The position numbers were made by a program, and so were the translations under genes. A stretch of 62,286 nt of DNA from Nonomuraea sp. PA05. GTDB lineage: Bacteria > Actinomycetota > Actinomycetes > Streptosporangiales > Streptosporangiaceae. Positions 1 to 8,701 of this stretch are shown here, one piece after another. The notes below the pieces were generated by a model, which saw only the letters and a list, made by a program, of their open reading frames with translations, ran no database searches and had not been told where the DNA came from. The DNA lies in assembly GCF_008086045.1 (NCBI RefSeq), contig NZ_VSEY01000060.1, positions 1-62,286 on the forward strand, in the 5' to 3' direction. Numbering within the stretch: the stretch's first letter is position 1; each line of letters opens with the position of its first letter.

Positions 1-1
1 C

Positions 2-1123
2 CTGTACGAGGAGTCGCGTGGCCGCGAGACGTGGTTGCAGGCCTCGTCCGAGGTGACCACGAGCCTGCTGTCCGGCGCGGACCCGCGCGAGGTGCTGTCG
101 GTGGTGGCCGCCCGCGCCCGCGAGATGAGCGACGCCGACCTGGTCCAGCTGCTGCTGCCCGACGCGAGCGGGCGGGCGCTGGTGGTGGAGGTGGCCGAGG
201 GCGAGGACGCGGAGAGCATGCTGGGCACCACGCTCGACCTGGCGACCACCCTCGCCGGCGAGGTGTTCACCCATGCGGAGTCGCGGTCCAACCCCGACAT
301 GAAGAGCGCCCCCTACCCGGGCTCGCCCCTGCGGCGCCTCGGCTACGGCCCGGGGCTGTTCGTGCCGCTGGGCAACGCGCCGGCCGTGCGCGGGGTGCTG
401 GCGCTGGCCAAACGCAGCGGACGGCTGCCGTTCAGCGGCGCGCACCAGCAGATGCTCCAGGCTTTCGCCGGTCAGGCGGCCATCGCGCTGGAGCTGGCCG
501 AGGCCCGGCGCGACGCCGAACGCCTCGGCCTCCTGGAGGACCGCGACCGGATCGCCAGGGACCTGCACGACGTGGTCATCCAGCGGCTGTTCGCGACCGC
601 CATGACGTTGATGAGCACGCTGCGTCTGGTGGAGCGGCCGGAGGCGGGCAAACGACTGCAACACGCCATCGACGAGCTGGACGGCACGATCAGGCAGATC
701 CGCTCGTCCATCTTCGCCCTGCAAGGCTCGCACGACGACGCCCCGGCCAGCCTGCGCGGCCAGATCGTGGACCTGGTGGAGGGCGCGGGCAGCCACCTGG
801 GGTTCATGCCGGGGCTGCGGATGGAGGGCCAGATCGACACCGTGGTGACCGAGCCCGCCGCCGAGCAGCTGGTGGCGGTGCTGCGGGAGGCGCTGTCCAA
901 CGTGGTCCGCCACTCCCACGCGACGCGCGCGGAGGTGTCCGTCGAGGTGTCGGGCGGCGAGCTCACCCTGGTCGTCACGGACGACGGCGTCGGCGTGGGA
1001 GAGGCAGGCCGCCGCAGCGGCCTGCGCAACATCGAGGAGCGGGCGGGACGGCTGGGCGGCACCACGGAGCTGGAGTCGCCAGAGGAGGGCGGGACGCGGC
1101 TGCGCTGGCAGATCCCCGTGTGA
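2..1123 (+). CDS. GAF-domain sensor histidine kinase, DosS/DevS-like (5' partial)
   Basis: This is the C-terminal part of a two-component sensor kinase; the frame is open to the window edge, so the true start lies outside. The TTG at 35 is not a convincing start, because the codons before it read like the linker ahead of the second GAF domain of DevS-type kinases. Visible parts in order are a GAF domain (about residues 10-165), a HisKA_3 phospho-acceptor region with the motif DRIARDLHDVVIQRLF (His in LHD), and an HATPase with N-box EALSNVVRHSHA and G-box DDGVGVGEAGRRSGLRN. The protein should autophosphorylate and pass phosphate to a NarL/DosR-type response regulator, which is not in the window. 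DosR-like boxes near 37-40.6 kb could belong to the same circuit, but that link is inference. Confidence 0.9.
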   Translation: MYEESRGRETWLQASSEVTTSLLSGADPREVLSVVAARAREMSDADLVQLLLPDASGRALVVEVAEGEDAESMLGTTLDLATTLAGEVFTHAESRSNPDMKSAPYPGSPLRRLGYGPGLFVPLGNAPAVRGVLALAKRSGRLPFSGAHQQMLQAFAGQAAIALELAEARRDAERLGLLEDRDRIARDLHDVVIQRLFATAMTLMSTLRLVERPEAGKRLQHAIDELDGTIRQIRSSIFALQGSHDDAPASLRGQIVDLVEGAGSHLGFMPGLRMEGQIDTVVTEPAAEQLVAVLREALSNVVRHSHATRAEVSVEVSGGELTLVVTDDGVGVGEAGRRSGLRNIEERAGRLGGTTELESPEEGGTRLRWQIPV

Positions 1124-1182
1124 GCCCGTGTGAGCCCTGTGCGAGCTGCGTGTGAGCCGCGTGTGAGCCGCGTGTGAGCCCG
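1117..1182. repeat. 10-11 bp tandem repeat at the kinase stop codon
   Basis: Imperfect tandem copies of CGTGTGAGCC begin at the kinase stop codon (TGA 1121-1123) and run about 60 bases towards the convergent gene that ends at 1187. The array fills the whole space between the two convergent genes and contains no obvious terminator stem. Confidence 0.7.
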
Positions 1183-1186
1183 CCTT

Positions 1187-3937
1187 TCAGATCGTCTTGT
1201 GCAGCCGGCGCGCCTCCTGAAGCACCCGGCTGGACCCCTTGCGCCCGGCCAGCTCCGCCAGCCCGGGAACCTCCCCTCGCGCTCCCGCCAGGACCGCGGC
1301 CCGCACCGCGACGCTCAGGAACTCGCCCAGCCCGGCGCACGCCCTGTCTCCCGTCTTGGGCAGGAGCGGCGGCAAGGCCGTCGCGAACGCCCGCCACACC
1401 TCGGCGTGCGCCCCATCGTCGACCAGGTCGGCCAGGGAGGCGGCGATGCGCTTGAGCGACAGGCCCCCGTCCTGGATCAGGTGCGCGATCGCCCAGCCGA
1501 AGTCGTCGGCCGGGAACTGGCCGCGTACCGCCAGGACGGCCAGCGCCTGCGCGGCGGCGGCGCGCTGGGCGGGACGGGGATGGCCGAGGAAGGCGGCGAT
1601 GGCGAGCGCGGTCGCCCGGCCCACCGGGCCGTCGCCGTGGGCCAGGGTCACGAGGGCCTCCGCGCGGGCGCCGCTGCTCTCGCTGAGCCACGACAGGCAC
1701 TGCACGAGGTACTTGGCCACGACCTCGCGATGGGACGGCATGATCGTCGGCCACCACGCGATCTCGTCCGGGTAGGAACAGCGCGCGTTGTCGAACCGTA
1801 CCGAGCACAGCTCGCTCAGCCAGCCGGGCAGGCCGCCGGGCGCCGGACCGGGGCCGGCGCCGCAGGGCCGTCCCGGCTCGTTCCGCACCGCGGGGCCGGG
1901 CAGGGCGCCGTCGCGCAGCCAGACCGCCAGCCGCCGCCCGGCGTCGGTCGGCAGCTTCTCCGCCCGTACGATCAGGGCCTCGTCCACCTCGCGCGGCAAC
2001 CGGAGCAGCGCCTGCCAGAAGTCGGCGTCGAGCGGCTCGGCGTCGCCCAGGCGTTCCATCCGGTCGAGCAGGGTCTCGGGATCGACGTGCCCGGTGGCGG
2101 CGGTCGGGGTGGCCAGCAGCACGGGGATCGTCTCCTCCCGCTCGAACAGGTGGATGATCTCCCGCAGCCGGCGCAGGACGATCGCCTGAGGCAACACCTC
2201 GCGCTGCTCGTAGGGCTCCTGGCGCTCGGCGATCGCCGCGGTCAGGCGGCGGCTGTAGTCGGGGTAGACCAGCGCCAGGACGCAGCGATGCAGCAGGTCG
2301 CGGGTGGTGCGGTCGTTGCTCGCGTAGGCGGCGCCCATGGGGTTGTCGGGGTGGCCGTAGAACCCGCGCCAGTGCGGCGCCAGCAGCGTCACGACGGCCT
2401 CGCGCTCCCGGTGGCTCAGCTCCACCAGACCGGCCATGATCCGCTCGTACTGGCCGGGCTCCTCCGGCCAGTACAACATGAGGAACTCGGCGGCAAGCTC
2501 CGCCGCCGACGCCAGGGGCTGGGCGAGCCGGGGCAGCGAGGGCGCGGTGAGCGCCGCGACGGCGAGCGGCTCCGGCGGCGCCACGTCCGCCAGCGGGCCG
2601 TAGGCGGTGGCCAGGCGTTCGCGGGCCTCCTCCGGCAGGCGGGCGGCCGCCTCGCGGACGGCGTCCCTGGCGGCCTCGTCCGCGTGCGGGGCCAGCTTGA
2701 CCGCCAGCCGCACCGCGCGGTCGCGCAGCGCGGGCAGGTCCGCTTCGAGCACCTGCGCCAGCGCCGCCACCGCCGTTCCGCCTCTGGACGGGGGCGCCGC
2801 CGCGAGCCACCGCACGGCCGCCGTGACGTACTTCTTCTCCGGCCGGAACACCAGCGCGCCGATCGCCTCCGCGAACAGCTCGTCGTCCAGCGCCCCGGCG
2901 GCCTCGGCGCGGCGCAGCTCGTCCAGGGCGAGCTGCACGAACGGCGAGGCCCCTGACGGCAGCAGGCGCACGAAGTCCAGCACCGGGATCTCCGCCACCG
3001 AGGTCTCCAGGAGCCGCCACAACGTGACGAACGGCATGATCCCGGCCGCCTCGCCACCGGCCATGAACCGGCTCGCGCAACCGCCGACCAGCGCCTCACG
3101 CGGCACCCGCCCCGCCCCGGCCAGCGCCACCAGCTCGCCGATGATGCTCAGGCCCGTCCCGGACGCCAAGCCGCCCGAGTGGTCGCGCGCCAAGCCGCCC
3201 AAGTGGTCGGGCGCCGAGCCGTCCGGTCGGCCGCTCAGCCGGTCGGGCGCTGAGCCGTCCGGTCGGCCGCTCAGCCGGGTCGCCTCCCGCTGCTGCCGTC
3301 GGCTCTCCTCCTCGTCGGCGATCAGCGCGTCGGCCACGCCCTGGGCCGAGAACAGCCGGGGCAGCAGCCGATCGAGCAGCGGATCGTCACCGAGCACGGG
3401 CCGGCCCCCATCCAGCCGGTGCCGCGCCGCCATCCGCCACGCCCAGCAGGCCACGAACCCGTCGCTCTCCGGCGGCTCGACCCCGGTCTCGATCACCAGG
3501 GCGGCGGCCAGCTCCCATCCGGGCGCATCCCGCAACCGCATCCACTCCGGGCCCGCCGGCGGCCGCACCCGCCGCACGAGCCGCGCGGCCAGGTCGCGCC
3601 GCCACGCCTCCGGACGATGCCGCAGCACCGACATGACCAGCGCGGCATCGGCCGCCGGGTCGCGCACCTCGCGCAGCTCCCGCCTGCTCAACCAGGCGGC
3701 CACCTGCGCCGCCCCGCTCATGCACGCCGCTCCGGCGAGCCGGTAGCCGGTGGCCAGCCCGCCGAGCCGCTCCCTGATCTGCCACCGGGAGGCGCCGTCC
3801 AGCCGGGCGGTCAGGTGGCCGGGCACCTGCGCGGCCACGGTCCGCCGGTCGGCGTCGTCCAGGCCGGTCAGGTACTCGGCCAGGCCTGCCTCGTCGCGGG
3901 AGGTGATGCGGCCGAGGACCTCGTCCCACGGGTTCAC
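1187..3937 (-). CDS. large alpha-helical protein, DUF6493-like
   Basis: This is a 916-residue, Ala/Leu/Arg-rich soluble protein without signal peptide or membrane segment. The N-terminus (MNPWDEVLGRITSRDEAGLAEYL, then LDDADRR) and the HEAT-like helical body resemble the actinobacterial DUF6493 family, whose function is unknown; this is recognition of style, not a domain search. Around residues 220-255 a low-complexity linker carries two exact copies of the 12-mer RLSGRPDGSAPD plus two decayed ones. No catalytic motif is visible. It converges with the kinase and stands alone. Family members often sit beside SWIM zinc-finger proteins, but none is seen here. The ATG start is the first in frame. 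Confidence 0.7.
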   Translation of the reverse strand: MNPWDEVLGRITSRDEAGLAEYLTGLDDADRRTVAAQVPGHLTARLDGASRWQIRERLGGLATGYRLAGAACMSGAAQVAAWLSRRELREVRDPAADAALVMSVLRHRPEAWRRDLAARLVRRVRPPAGPEWMRLRDAPGWELAAALVIETGVEPPESDGFVACWAWRMAARHRLDGGRPVLGDDPLLDRLLPRLFSAQGVADALIADEEESRRQQREATRLSGRPDGSAPDRLSGRPDGSAPDHLGGLARDHSGGLASGTGLSIIGELVALAGAGRVPREALVGGCASRFMAGGEAAGIMPFVTLWRLLETSVAEIPVLDFVRLLPSGASPFVQLALDELRRAEAAGALDDELFAEAIGALVFRPEKKYVTAAVRWLAAAPPSRGGTAVAALAQVLEADLPALRDRAVRLAVKLAPHADEAARDAVREAAARLPEEARERLATAYGPLADVAPPEPLAVAALTAPSLPRLAQPLASAAELAAEFLMLYWPEEPGQYERIMAGLVELSHREREAVVTLLAPHWRGFYGHPDNPMGAAYASNDRTTRDLLHRCVLALVYPDYSRRLTAAIAERQEPYEQREVLPQAIVLRRLREIIHLFEREETIPVLLATPTAATGHVDPETLLDRMERLGDAEPLDADFWQALLRLPREVDEALIVRAEKLPTDAGRRLAVWLRDGALPGPAVRNEPGRPCGAGPGPAPGGLPGWLSELCSVRFDNARCSYPDEIAWWPTIMPSHREVVAKYLVQCLSWLSESSGARAEALVTLAHGDGPVGRATALAIAAFLGHPRPAQRAAAAQALAVLAVRGQFPADDFGWAIAHLIQDGGLSLKRIAASLADLVDDGAHAEVWRAFATALPPLLPKTGDRACAGLGEFLSVAVRAAVLAGARGEVPGLAELAGRKGSSRVLQEARRLHKTI
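3205..3276. repeat. 36 bp in-frame tandem repeat inside the DUF6493-like gene
   Basis: Two 36-base copies (3205-3240, 3241-3276) differ by one base and encode the 12-residue unit around SGRPDGSAP. Shorter degenerate copies lie at about 3165-3204. The unit length is a multiple of three, so changes in copy number keep the frame. Confidence 0.85.
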
Positions 3938-4158
3938 GCGACCGCCACCTCGCTGTCGGAGCAGGTGGGGAGGGGGTGCGCGGGTAAAGAAACGATCATG
4001 GGCGGCAGCCTACCGGCGGGCACCGACGATTACGCGGGGCGATCGCCCGAGCGGGCAAACACTCCTTGGCGGGCTCTTCGTGCCGCCGTGACTCCCCGCC
4101 CCAAGCATTGCGGCGATCCTAAAGACGTCGGGCATATCCGAACATCGGGGGATTTCTG

Positions 4159-4509
4159 ATGGTCACGCTCGCCGCCCTGCTCCTGGCAGGCACACTCGCC
4201 GCGACGAACCCCGCACCCTCTCCGGCCGCCGCCGCACGGCAATTCTCCTGCGGCACCTCCTCCGGAGGGCTGGGCATCGTCGCCACCAGCACCAAGGACC
4301 AGGCCGCCGCCTGCTCCACCGCCGCGCAGGTGGCGCACGGCTGGCACCAGCAGGTCGGCCCGGCCGACGGTCAGGTGCCCTTCACCGTCGCCGTGGGCGG
4401 GTCCGCCTGGGACTGCCAGGAGACCGTCGTGGACTTCGGCGAAGTGGACGGTCACGGGCAGTGCGTCAAGTCAGGCGATCCGAAGGAGACGATGAAGCTC
4501 TTCTCGTAA
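4159..4509 (+). CDS. small secreted protein of unknown function
   Basis: This 116-residue protein has a Sec signal peptide (about residues 1-26: VTLAALLLAGTLAA, then NPAPSPAAAARQ). The mature part of about 90 residues contains four cysteines (CGTSSGG, AACSTA, WDCQE, GQCVK), enough for two disulfides. A GGGGG stretch lies just upstream of the ATG at 4159. I do not recognise the family. It is monocistronic, reads away from the DUF6493-like gene and ends at a 9 bp repeat array. Confidence 0.6.
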   Translation: MVTLAALLLAGTLAATNPAPSPAAAARQFSCGTSSGGLGIVATSTKDQAAACSTAAQVAHGWHQQVGPADGQVPFTVAVGGSAWDCQETVVDFGEVDGHGQCVKSGDPKETMKLFS

Positions 4510-4512
4510 GGC

Positions 4513-4590
4513 TTCTGCGCCTCGTGCGCCTCGTGCGCCTCCTGCGCCTCCTGCGCCTCCTGGGCCTCGTGCGCCTCGCGAGGCCTCGCG
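4513..4590. repeat. 9 bp tandem repeat between convergent genes
   Basis: About seven imperfect copies of the 9-mer TGCGCCTCG/C lie between the stop of the small secreted protein and the stop of the next minus-strand gene. No gene or terminator stem is seen in this spacer. Confidence 0.75.
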
Positions 4591-4600
4591 GTCATGCGTG

Positions 4601-4873
4601 TCAGGCGGTGCTGGTCTCCGCGCCGCCGCCGCCCGTCTCGCGCAGGTCCGCGAGGCTCAGGCCGAGCGTCTCCAGCAGGTCCGTCAGCTCGTGCAACTGG
4701 TAGTAGCCCGGCAACCTGCCCACGGCCGCGCCACGCCGGGTCACCAGGTACCACACCTCGCCCGGCCGCACGTCAGGAGCGATCATGCGGACGAAGATCC
4801 AGTGCGGGTTGCCAGGGACGACGTCCACCGGCTGGATGCGCAGGCCGCCCGGAGCCTCGAAGTAGCGCGACAC
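4601..4873 (-). CDS. conserved-looking hypothetical protein
   Basis: This 90-residue soluble protein (start MSRYFEAPGGLRIQPVDVVPG) has several aromatic residues (PGNPHWIFVRM, GEVWYLVTR) and a helical C-terminal third. Family and function are unknown. It begins four bases after the stop of the 64-residue gene, so the two very likely share an mRNA. Its third codon positions are strongly GC, like real genes here. The start is chosen for the tight coupling and the ATG. Confidence 0.6.
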   Translation of the reverse strand: MSRYFEAPGGLRIQPVDVVPGNPHWIFVRMIAPDVRPGEVWYLVTRRGAAVGRLPGYYQLHELTDLLETLGLSLADLRETGGGGAETSTA

Positions 4874-4876
4874 GGG

Positions 4877-5071
4877 TCATTCCGGCGGTGAGAAGCGCGG
4901 CTGACCGGCCAGCTTGATCTCGCGCAGGTCGTCGTCGGCCTGCTCGGTCGCGGTGTGGAGCTTGCGGACGGCCACGCGCAGCTCGTCGAGCGTCAGGCCG
5001 TCGTCGAGGGCGCCGAAGGCCTCCCTGACGGGCGTCAGCGCTGCCTCTATCGCCTCGTGCTGCTCATCCAT
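4877..5071 (-). CDS. small helical hypothetical protein
   Basis: This 64-residue, acidic, mostly helical protein (MDEQHEAIEAALTPVREAFG) has no signal peptide, cysteines or known motif. It could be a small partner of the downstream 90-residue product, as the two genes are only three bases apart. The family is unrecognised. Confidence 0.55.
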   Translation of the reverse strand: MDEQHEAIEAALTPVREAFGALDDGLTLDELRVAVRKLHTATEQADDDLREIKLAGQPRFSPPE

Positions 5072-5080
5072 GAGCCGACG

Positions 5081-6601
5081 TTACGTCACGACGCCCTCTT
5101 CGTCACCTGACGCACCCGGCTCGGCGAGGCTGATCGACCAGCCGTGCGGGGCGACGGCGCCGCGGAGTGCGCGTGAGGAGGCGTCGCAGTCCAGCACCAC
5201 GGCCGCGGGATCGGCGGGCAGCTCGACGTCGTCGAGGTTGAGCGCGAGGTCGAGCGCGGCGCCGTCCGCTTCGAGCGTGATGACGTACTGCCGGTTGCGC
5301 AACACCCGGGCGCGGCTGCGGGCGCGGTGCAGCCACGGGTGGCGGCGGCGCAGCCCGAGAAGCCGCCGGTACAGGTCGAAAACCTCCGCGCCGGACGGCG
5401 GACGCGGCGCACCGGAGGGTGGGTGCGGGGTGCCGGAGGGTGGATGTGGCAGGTCGGTGGGTGGGTGCGGGGTGCCGGAGGGTGGATGTGGCAGGTCGGT
5501 GGGTGGGCGCGGGGGGAACTCGGGCCGGATGGCGTCGTCGCCGCCCATCCGCTCCTCCTTGACGGCGCGGAACCCGAACTCGTCGCCCGCGTAGACGGTG
5601 GGCGTGCCGCCGAGCACCGCGAGGAGGGCGACGGCGTGCGGCAGGTGACGGGGGTCGGTGATGCGGCTGGCGATGCGGGTGACGTCGTGGTTGCCGACGA
5701 AAATGGCGGGTGCGAAGGTGGCGAGCATGGCGTTGTGCCGCTGCAGCGCCCAGTCCAGCTCGAAGAAGTTCCCGTCCTCGATGCTCGACCAGACGGCCTT
5801 CCACAGCTCGTACTGGGTGACCGTGTCGGCGGAGCTCTCGGCGACGAACGCGGCGTAGTCGCCGTGGATGACCTCGGCCTCGAACCAGACGTCCGGATGG
5901 CTGCGCCGCACCTGCGCCAGGACGTCCGCCCAGAATCCGGTGGGAACGCTGTAGGCGGCGTCCAGACGCCACGCGTCGGCGCCCCGGTCGAGCCAGTGCC
6001 GCATGACCTTGACCACGTACGCCCGCACGGCCGGCTCGTCGTGGTCGAGCGTGACGAGCTGGTCGTGCCCCTCGAACGTGCCGAGCGCGACCCGCCCCCG
6101 CCCGTCCGGGACCTGGCGGAACCAGCGCGCCCCGTCGCCGCCGGGGCCCTGCCGCAGCGCGTCCTGGACGAGTGGGTGGTGGCGGCCGAGGTGGTTGAAG
6201 ACGCCGTCGAGCTGGAGCCGCAGCCCCCGCTCCTTGGCCGCGTCGGCGAGCCGGTCGAAGTCGGAGTCGTCGCCGAGGCGCGGGTCGATGGCGAAGTGGT
6301 CGAGGGTGTCGTACCCGTGGCTGCTGGAGGCGAAGATCGGGCCGAGCGCGACGCCCGACGCGCCGAGCGTCACGGCGTGGTCCAGCCAGTCGATCACCCG
6401 CAGCAGCCGGTGCTCGCCGGGGCGGGCGGGGCCTTCCGGCGGCTCGGGGAAGGCGCCGACGAAGCCCAGCGGGTAGATCCGCCACCAGATCGTGTGCCCG
6501 GCCCAACGCGGCTCAGGCGTCACCGGCCACTCCACTCCGGCTCGGCGCGTTTCAGGCGTCACCGGCTGCTCCACTCCGGCTCGGCGCGTTTCAGGCGTCA
6601 C
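5081..6601 (-). CDS. GH13 alpha-amylase-family glycoside hydrolase
   Basis: This 506-residue cytoplasmic enzyme of the alpha-amylase clan should cleave or transfer alpha-glucans. Region I is DGVFNH; the nucleophile Asp lies in AWRLDAAY; the acid/base Glu in WFEAEVIHGD; and the transition-state Asp in FVGNHDVTRI. A short beta-rich C-terminal domain follows residue 400. There is no signal peptide. About residue 350-390 holds a Pro-rich insertion with two copies of the 14-mer TDLPHPPSGTPHPP. The GTG at 6601 overlaps the MarR stop (6591), so translation is probably coupled. GTG codons at 6562 and 6523, each with its own GGAG, are also possible starts, and the conserved fold only begins near residue 36. 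The family also includes cyclomaltodextrinases and sucrose-active enzymes, so the substrate is open. Confidence 0.85.
   Translation of the reverse strand: MTPETRRAGVEQPVTPETRRAGVEWPVTPEPRWAGHTIWWRIYPLGFVGAFPEPPEGPARPGEHRLLRVIDWLDHAVTLGASGVALGPIFASSSHGYDTLDHFAIDPRLGDDSDFDRLADAAKERGLRLQLDGVFNHLGRHHPLVQDALRQGPGGDGARWFRQVPDGRGRVALGTFEGHDQLVTLDHDEPAVRAYVVKVMRHWLDRGADAWRLDAAYSVPTGFWADVLAQVRRSHPDVWFEAEVIHGDYAAFVAESSADTVTQYELWKAVWSSIEDGNFFELDWALQRHNAMLATFAPAIFVGNHDVTRIASRITDPRHLPHAVALLAVLGGTPTVYAGDEFGFRAVKEERMGGDDAIRPEFPPRPPTDLPHPPSGTPHPPTDLPHPPSGTPHPPSGAPRPPSGAEVFDLYRRLLGLRRRHPWLHRARSRARVLRNRQYVITLEADGAALDLALNLDDVELPADPAAVVLDCDASSRALRGAVAPHGWSISLAEPGASGDEEGVVT
5421..5504. repeat. 42 bp in-frame tandem repeat in the GH13 gene
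   Basis: Two 42-base copies (5421-5462 and 5463-5504), with partial copies on both sides, encode a Pro/His-rich 14-residue linker. The insertion lies between the catalytic barrel and the C-terminal beta domain, so it probably lengthens a surface loop. Confidence 0.85.
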
Positions 6602-6612
6602 CGGCCGCTCCG
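6520..6612. repeat. 39 bp tandem repeat across the MarR/GH13 boundary
   Basis: The 39-base unit TCAGGCGTCACCGGC... occurs two and a half times. It carries the MarR stop codon in its first copy and encodes VTPETRRAGVE(Q/W)P at the GH13 N-terminus. Read on the minus strand, every unit contains GTGGAG-N5-6-GTG, that is, a Shine-Dalgarno-like sequence followed by a GTG start. The translation initiation region has therefore been copied in frame. Confidence 0.85.
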
Positions 6613-7031
6613 ATCCGGTCGAGGAGCGGGGCGGTGCCGGAGAGGAGGCGCAGCTCGTCCGGGCTGAAGTCGTGGAGGGCGGCGGCCAGCCAGCGGTCGC
6701 GCAGCGCCATGTCGTGCTCGAACGCGGCCCGTCCCGCCGCGGTGAGCCGCAGGAGGCTGCGGCGGCCGTCGTCCGGGTCGGCGATCCGCTCGATCAGGCC
6801 GTCCCTGGCTAGTTCGGCGAAGACGCGGGTAAGGGACTGCGGGTGCTGGCGGGCGTCCCGGCTGATCCTGGACGGGGTGCTGTCGCCTTCGCGGGAGAGG
6901 TGGCTGAGCACCGCGATCTTGTTGTTGCTGAGCGCCGACCGGTCGCGGTCCACGCGCAGGCGGCGGGCGAGCCGCAGCACCGCGGCGCGCAGCCGCGGCG
7001 CGACCGCCTCCGCAGTGGGTCCCTGGTCCAT
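6591..7031 (-). CDS. MarR family transcriptional regulator
   Basis: This 146-residue winged-helix regulator starts at MDQGPTAEAV. The helix-turn-helix spans about residues 50-90 (STPSRISRDARQHPQSLTR) and the wing is IADPDDGRRSLLRLT. MarR proteins repress nearby genes and release DNA on binding small phenolic or oxidised ligands. It overlaps the GH13 gene and is divergent from a carboxylesterase; either or both may be targets. The ATG at 7031 is preceded by the short AT-rich intergenic region where an operator is expected. Confidence 0.9.
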   Translation of the reverse strand: MDQGPTAEAVAPRLRAAVLRLARRLRVDRDRSALSNNKIAVLSHLSREGDSTPSRISRDARQHPQSLTRVFAELARDGLIERIADPDDGRRSLLRLTAAGRAAFEHDMALRDRWLAAALHDFSPDELRLLSGTAPLLDRIGAAGDA

Positions 7032-7056
7032 ACTTATTACGCTATCACTTACTAAA
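7031..7056. promoter_or_regulatory. AT-rich direct repeat in front of marR
   Basis: ACTTATTA (7032-7039) and ACTTACTA (7047-7054) are near-identical octamers 15 bases apart in an otherwise GC-rich region. They abut the MarR start codon and precede the divergent esterase, so they are the best candidate for a promoter/operator of the pair. No binding site is proven. Confidence 0.4.
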
Positions 7057-7149
7057 TGGCGGAAATCCAGGTGCGGCGGGTCCGTGTCCCGGGGGACGAT
7101 GGCCGCGCCTGGCTGCGGCAGCCGGCACCCCCTGGGGGAGGAGCGTGCC

Positions 7150-8685
7150 ATGAGCGCCAACGGATCCGCAGGCCCGGAGGTCCGGGTGAGCTCGGGAAGA
7201 CTGCGCGGGCGGACGGAGGACGGCGTGGCCGTCTTCCGCGGAGTGCCGTTCGCCCGCCCGCCGGTGGGCGCGCTGCGGCTGGCCGCGCCGGCGCCGGCCG
7301 AGCCGTGGGACGGGGTGCGCGAGGCCGCCGCGTTCGGCCCGCCGCCGCCCCAGTCCAGGCTGCTGGGCGCCGCCGCCCCGGACGACGACGACGGCGACTG
7401 GCTGACCGTCAACGTGTGGTCCCCCGACCCGGGCGCGGCGCGGCTGCCGGTGATGGTGTGGATCCAGGGCGGCGGCTACATGTACGGACGCTCCGGAGAC
7501 CCGCTCTTCGACGGCCGCGTCCTCGCCCGGGACGGCGTCGTTGTCGTCACCTTCAACTACCGCGTCTCCGCCGAAGGCTTCGGGCACTTCCACGGGGCGC
7601 CGGCCAATCGCGGGCTGCTGGACCAGGTGGCCGCCCTGCGCTGGGTGCGCGACAACATCGCGGCCTTCGGCGGCGACCCGGACCGGGTCACCGTCTTCGG
7701 CGAGTCCGCGGGCGCGGGCAGCATCGCGGCGCTGATGGCGATGCCCGCGGCGGCGGGGCTGTTCCGCGGGGCGATCGCGCAGAGCGTGCCAGGGCTGTTC
7801 TTCTCCGCCGGCCTGGCCGCCGGGATAGGCGCCGCCGTGGCCGCCGAGCTGGGGCTGCCCCCGGTCGCGGGCGACCTGGCGGGACTGTCGCCCGAGCTGC
7901 TGCTCGACGCCGGGGACACGGTGGCGGACAAGATGGCCGGCCGTCCTGAGTGGGGACGGGCCGCGTACGTGCAGACGCCGTTCGCGCCGGTCGTGGACGG
8001 CGAGGTGTTGCCCGCGACCCCGTGGCAGGCGCTGTCCGGCGGGGCCGCGCGTGACGTGAACCTGGTCGTGGGGCACACCCGCGACGAGTACCGGCTGTTC
8101 ATGGCCATCAAGGGAGAGCTCGGCCAGATCACCGCCGAACAGGCGGCCACCGCGCTGCGCGAGCTGGCCCCCGACCCGGACGCCTACCGGGCCGCCCACC
8201 CCGGGGTGGGGGAGGAGGGGCTGTACGAACTGGTCCACTCCGACTGGATGTTCCGGATGCCTTCCGTCCGGCTGGCCGAGGCGCACGGCAGGGCCTACCT
8301 GTACGAGCTGACCTGGCCCGCCCCCGGCATGGGCGGCGAGCTCCTCGGCGCCTGCCACGGGCTGGGCCTGCCGCTGACGTTCGGCAACCTGACCGCCGGC
8401 GCGGCCGGGCTGCTCATCGGGCAGGAGCCGCCGCCGGGCGCCGCCGAGCTGTCGGCCCGGGTGCGCGCGGCGTGGACCTCCTTCGCCACCACCGGAGATC
8501 CCGGCTGGCCGGTGTACGAGCCGGGGCACGGGAGGGCCTGGATCATCGGGGACGAGCCCGCCACGGCGGCGTACCCGGAGGAGGGCTCCCGCCGGTTGTG
8601 GGCGAGGCACGCCTTCGAACCCCTCACTCTGGAGGTGCGCCCGCCTTCGGGAGGAGGGCTCAGGGGTTCCCGTTCTCCAGGATGA
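7150..8685 (+). CDS. type B carboxylesterase
   Basis: This 511-residue alpha/beta hydrolase of the carboxylesterase/cholinesterase family hydrolyses carboxylic esters. It has an N-terminal VRVSSGRLRGRTEDGVAVFRG block, oxyanion-hole GGGYMYG, and the catalytic serine in FGESAGAGS (about residue 190). The acid and histidine should be in the Asp/Glu-rich middle and in GACHGLGLP near residue 400. There is no signal peptide. The ATG at 7150 has a good GGAGGAG. It is divergent from marR, which may control it. Length is normal for the family. Confidence 0.92.
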   Translation: MSANGSAGPEVRVSSGRLRGRTEDGVAVFRGVPFARPPVGALRLAAPAPAEPWDGVREAAAFGPPPPQSRLLGAAAPDDDDGDWLTVNVWSPDPGAARLPVMVWIQGGGYMYGRSGDPLFDGRVLARDGVVVVTFNYRVSAEGFGHFHGAPANRGLLDQVAALRWVRDNIAAFGGDPDRVTVFGESAGAGSIAALMAMPAAAGLFRGAIAQSVPGLFFSAGLAAGIGAAVAAELGLPPVAGDLAGLSPELLLDAGDTVADKMAGRPEWGRAAYVQTPFAPVVDGEVLPATPWQALSGGAARDVNLVVGHTRDEYRLFMAIKGELGQITAEQAATALRELAPDPDAYRAAHPGVGEEGLYELVHSDWMFRMPSVRLAEAHGRAYLYELTWPAPGMGGELLGACHGLGLPLTFGNLTAGAAGLLIGQEPPPGAAELSARVRAAWTSFATTGDPGWPVYEPGHGRAWIIGDEPATAAYPEEGSRRLWARHAFEPLTLEVRPPSGGGLRGSRSPG

Positions 8686-8701
8686 GCGGTTCGAGCCACC
8701 G

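Noticed and set aside
35..1123. TTG at 35 as the start of the sensor kinase
   Set aside because: The frame is open to the window edge and upstream codons read as the normal linker before the second GAF domain, so the gene is simply cut by the window.
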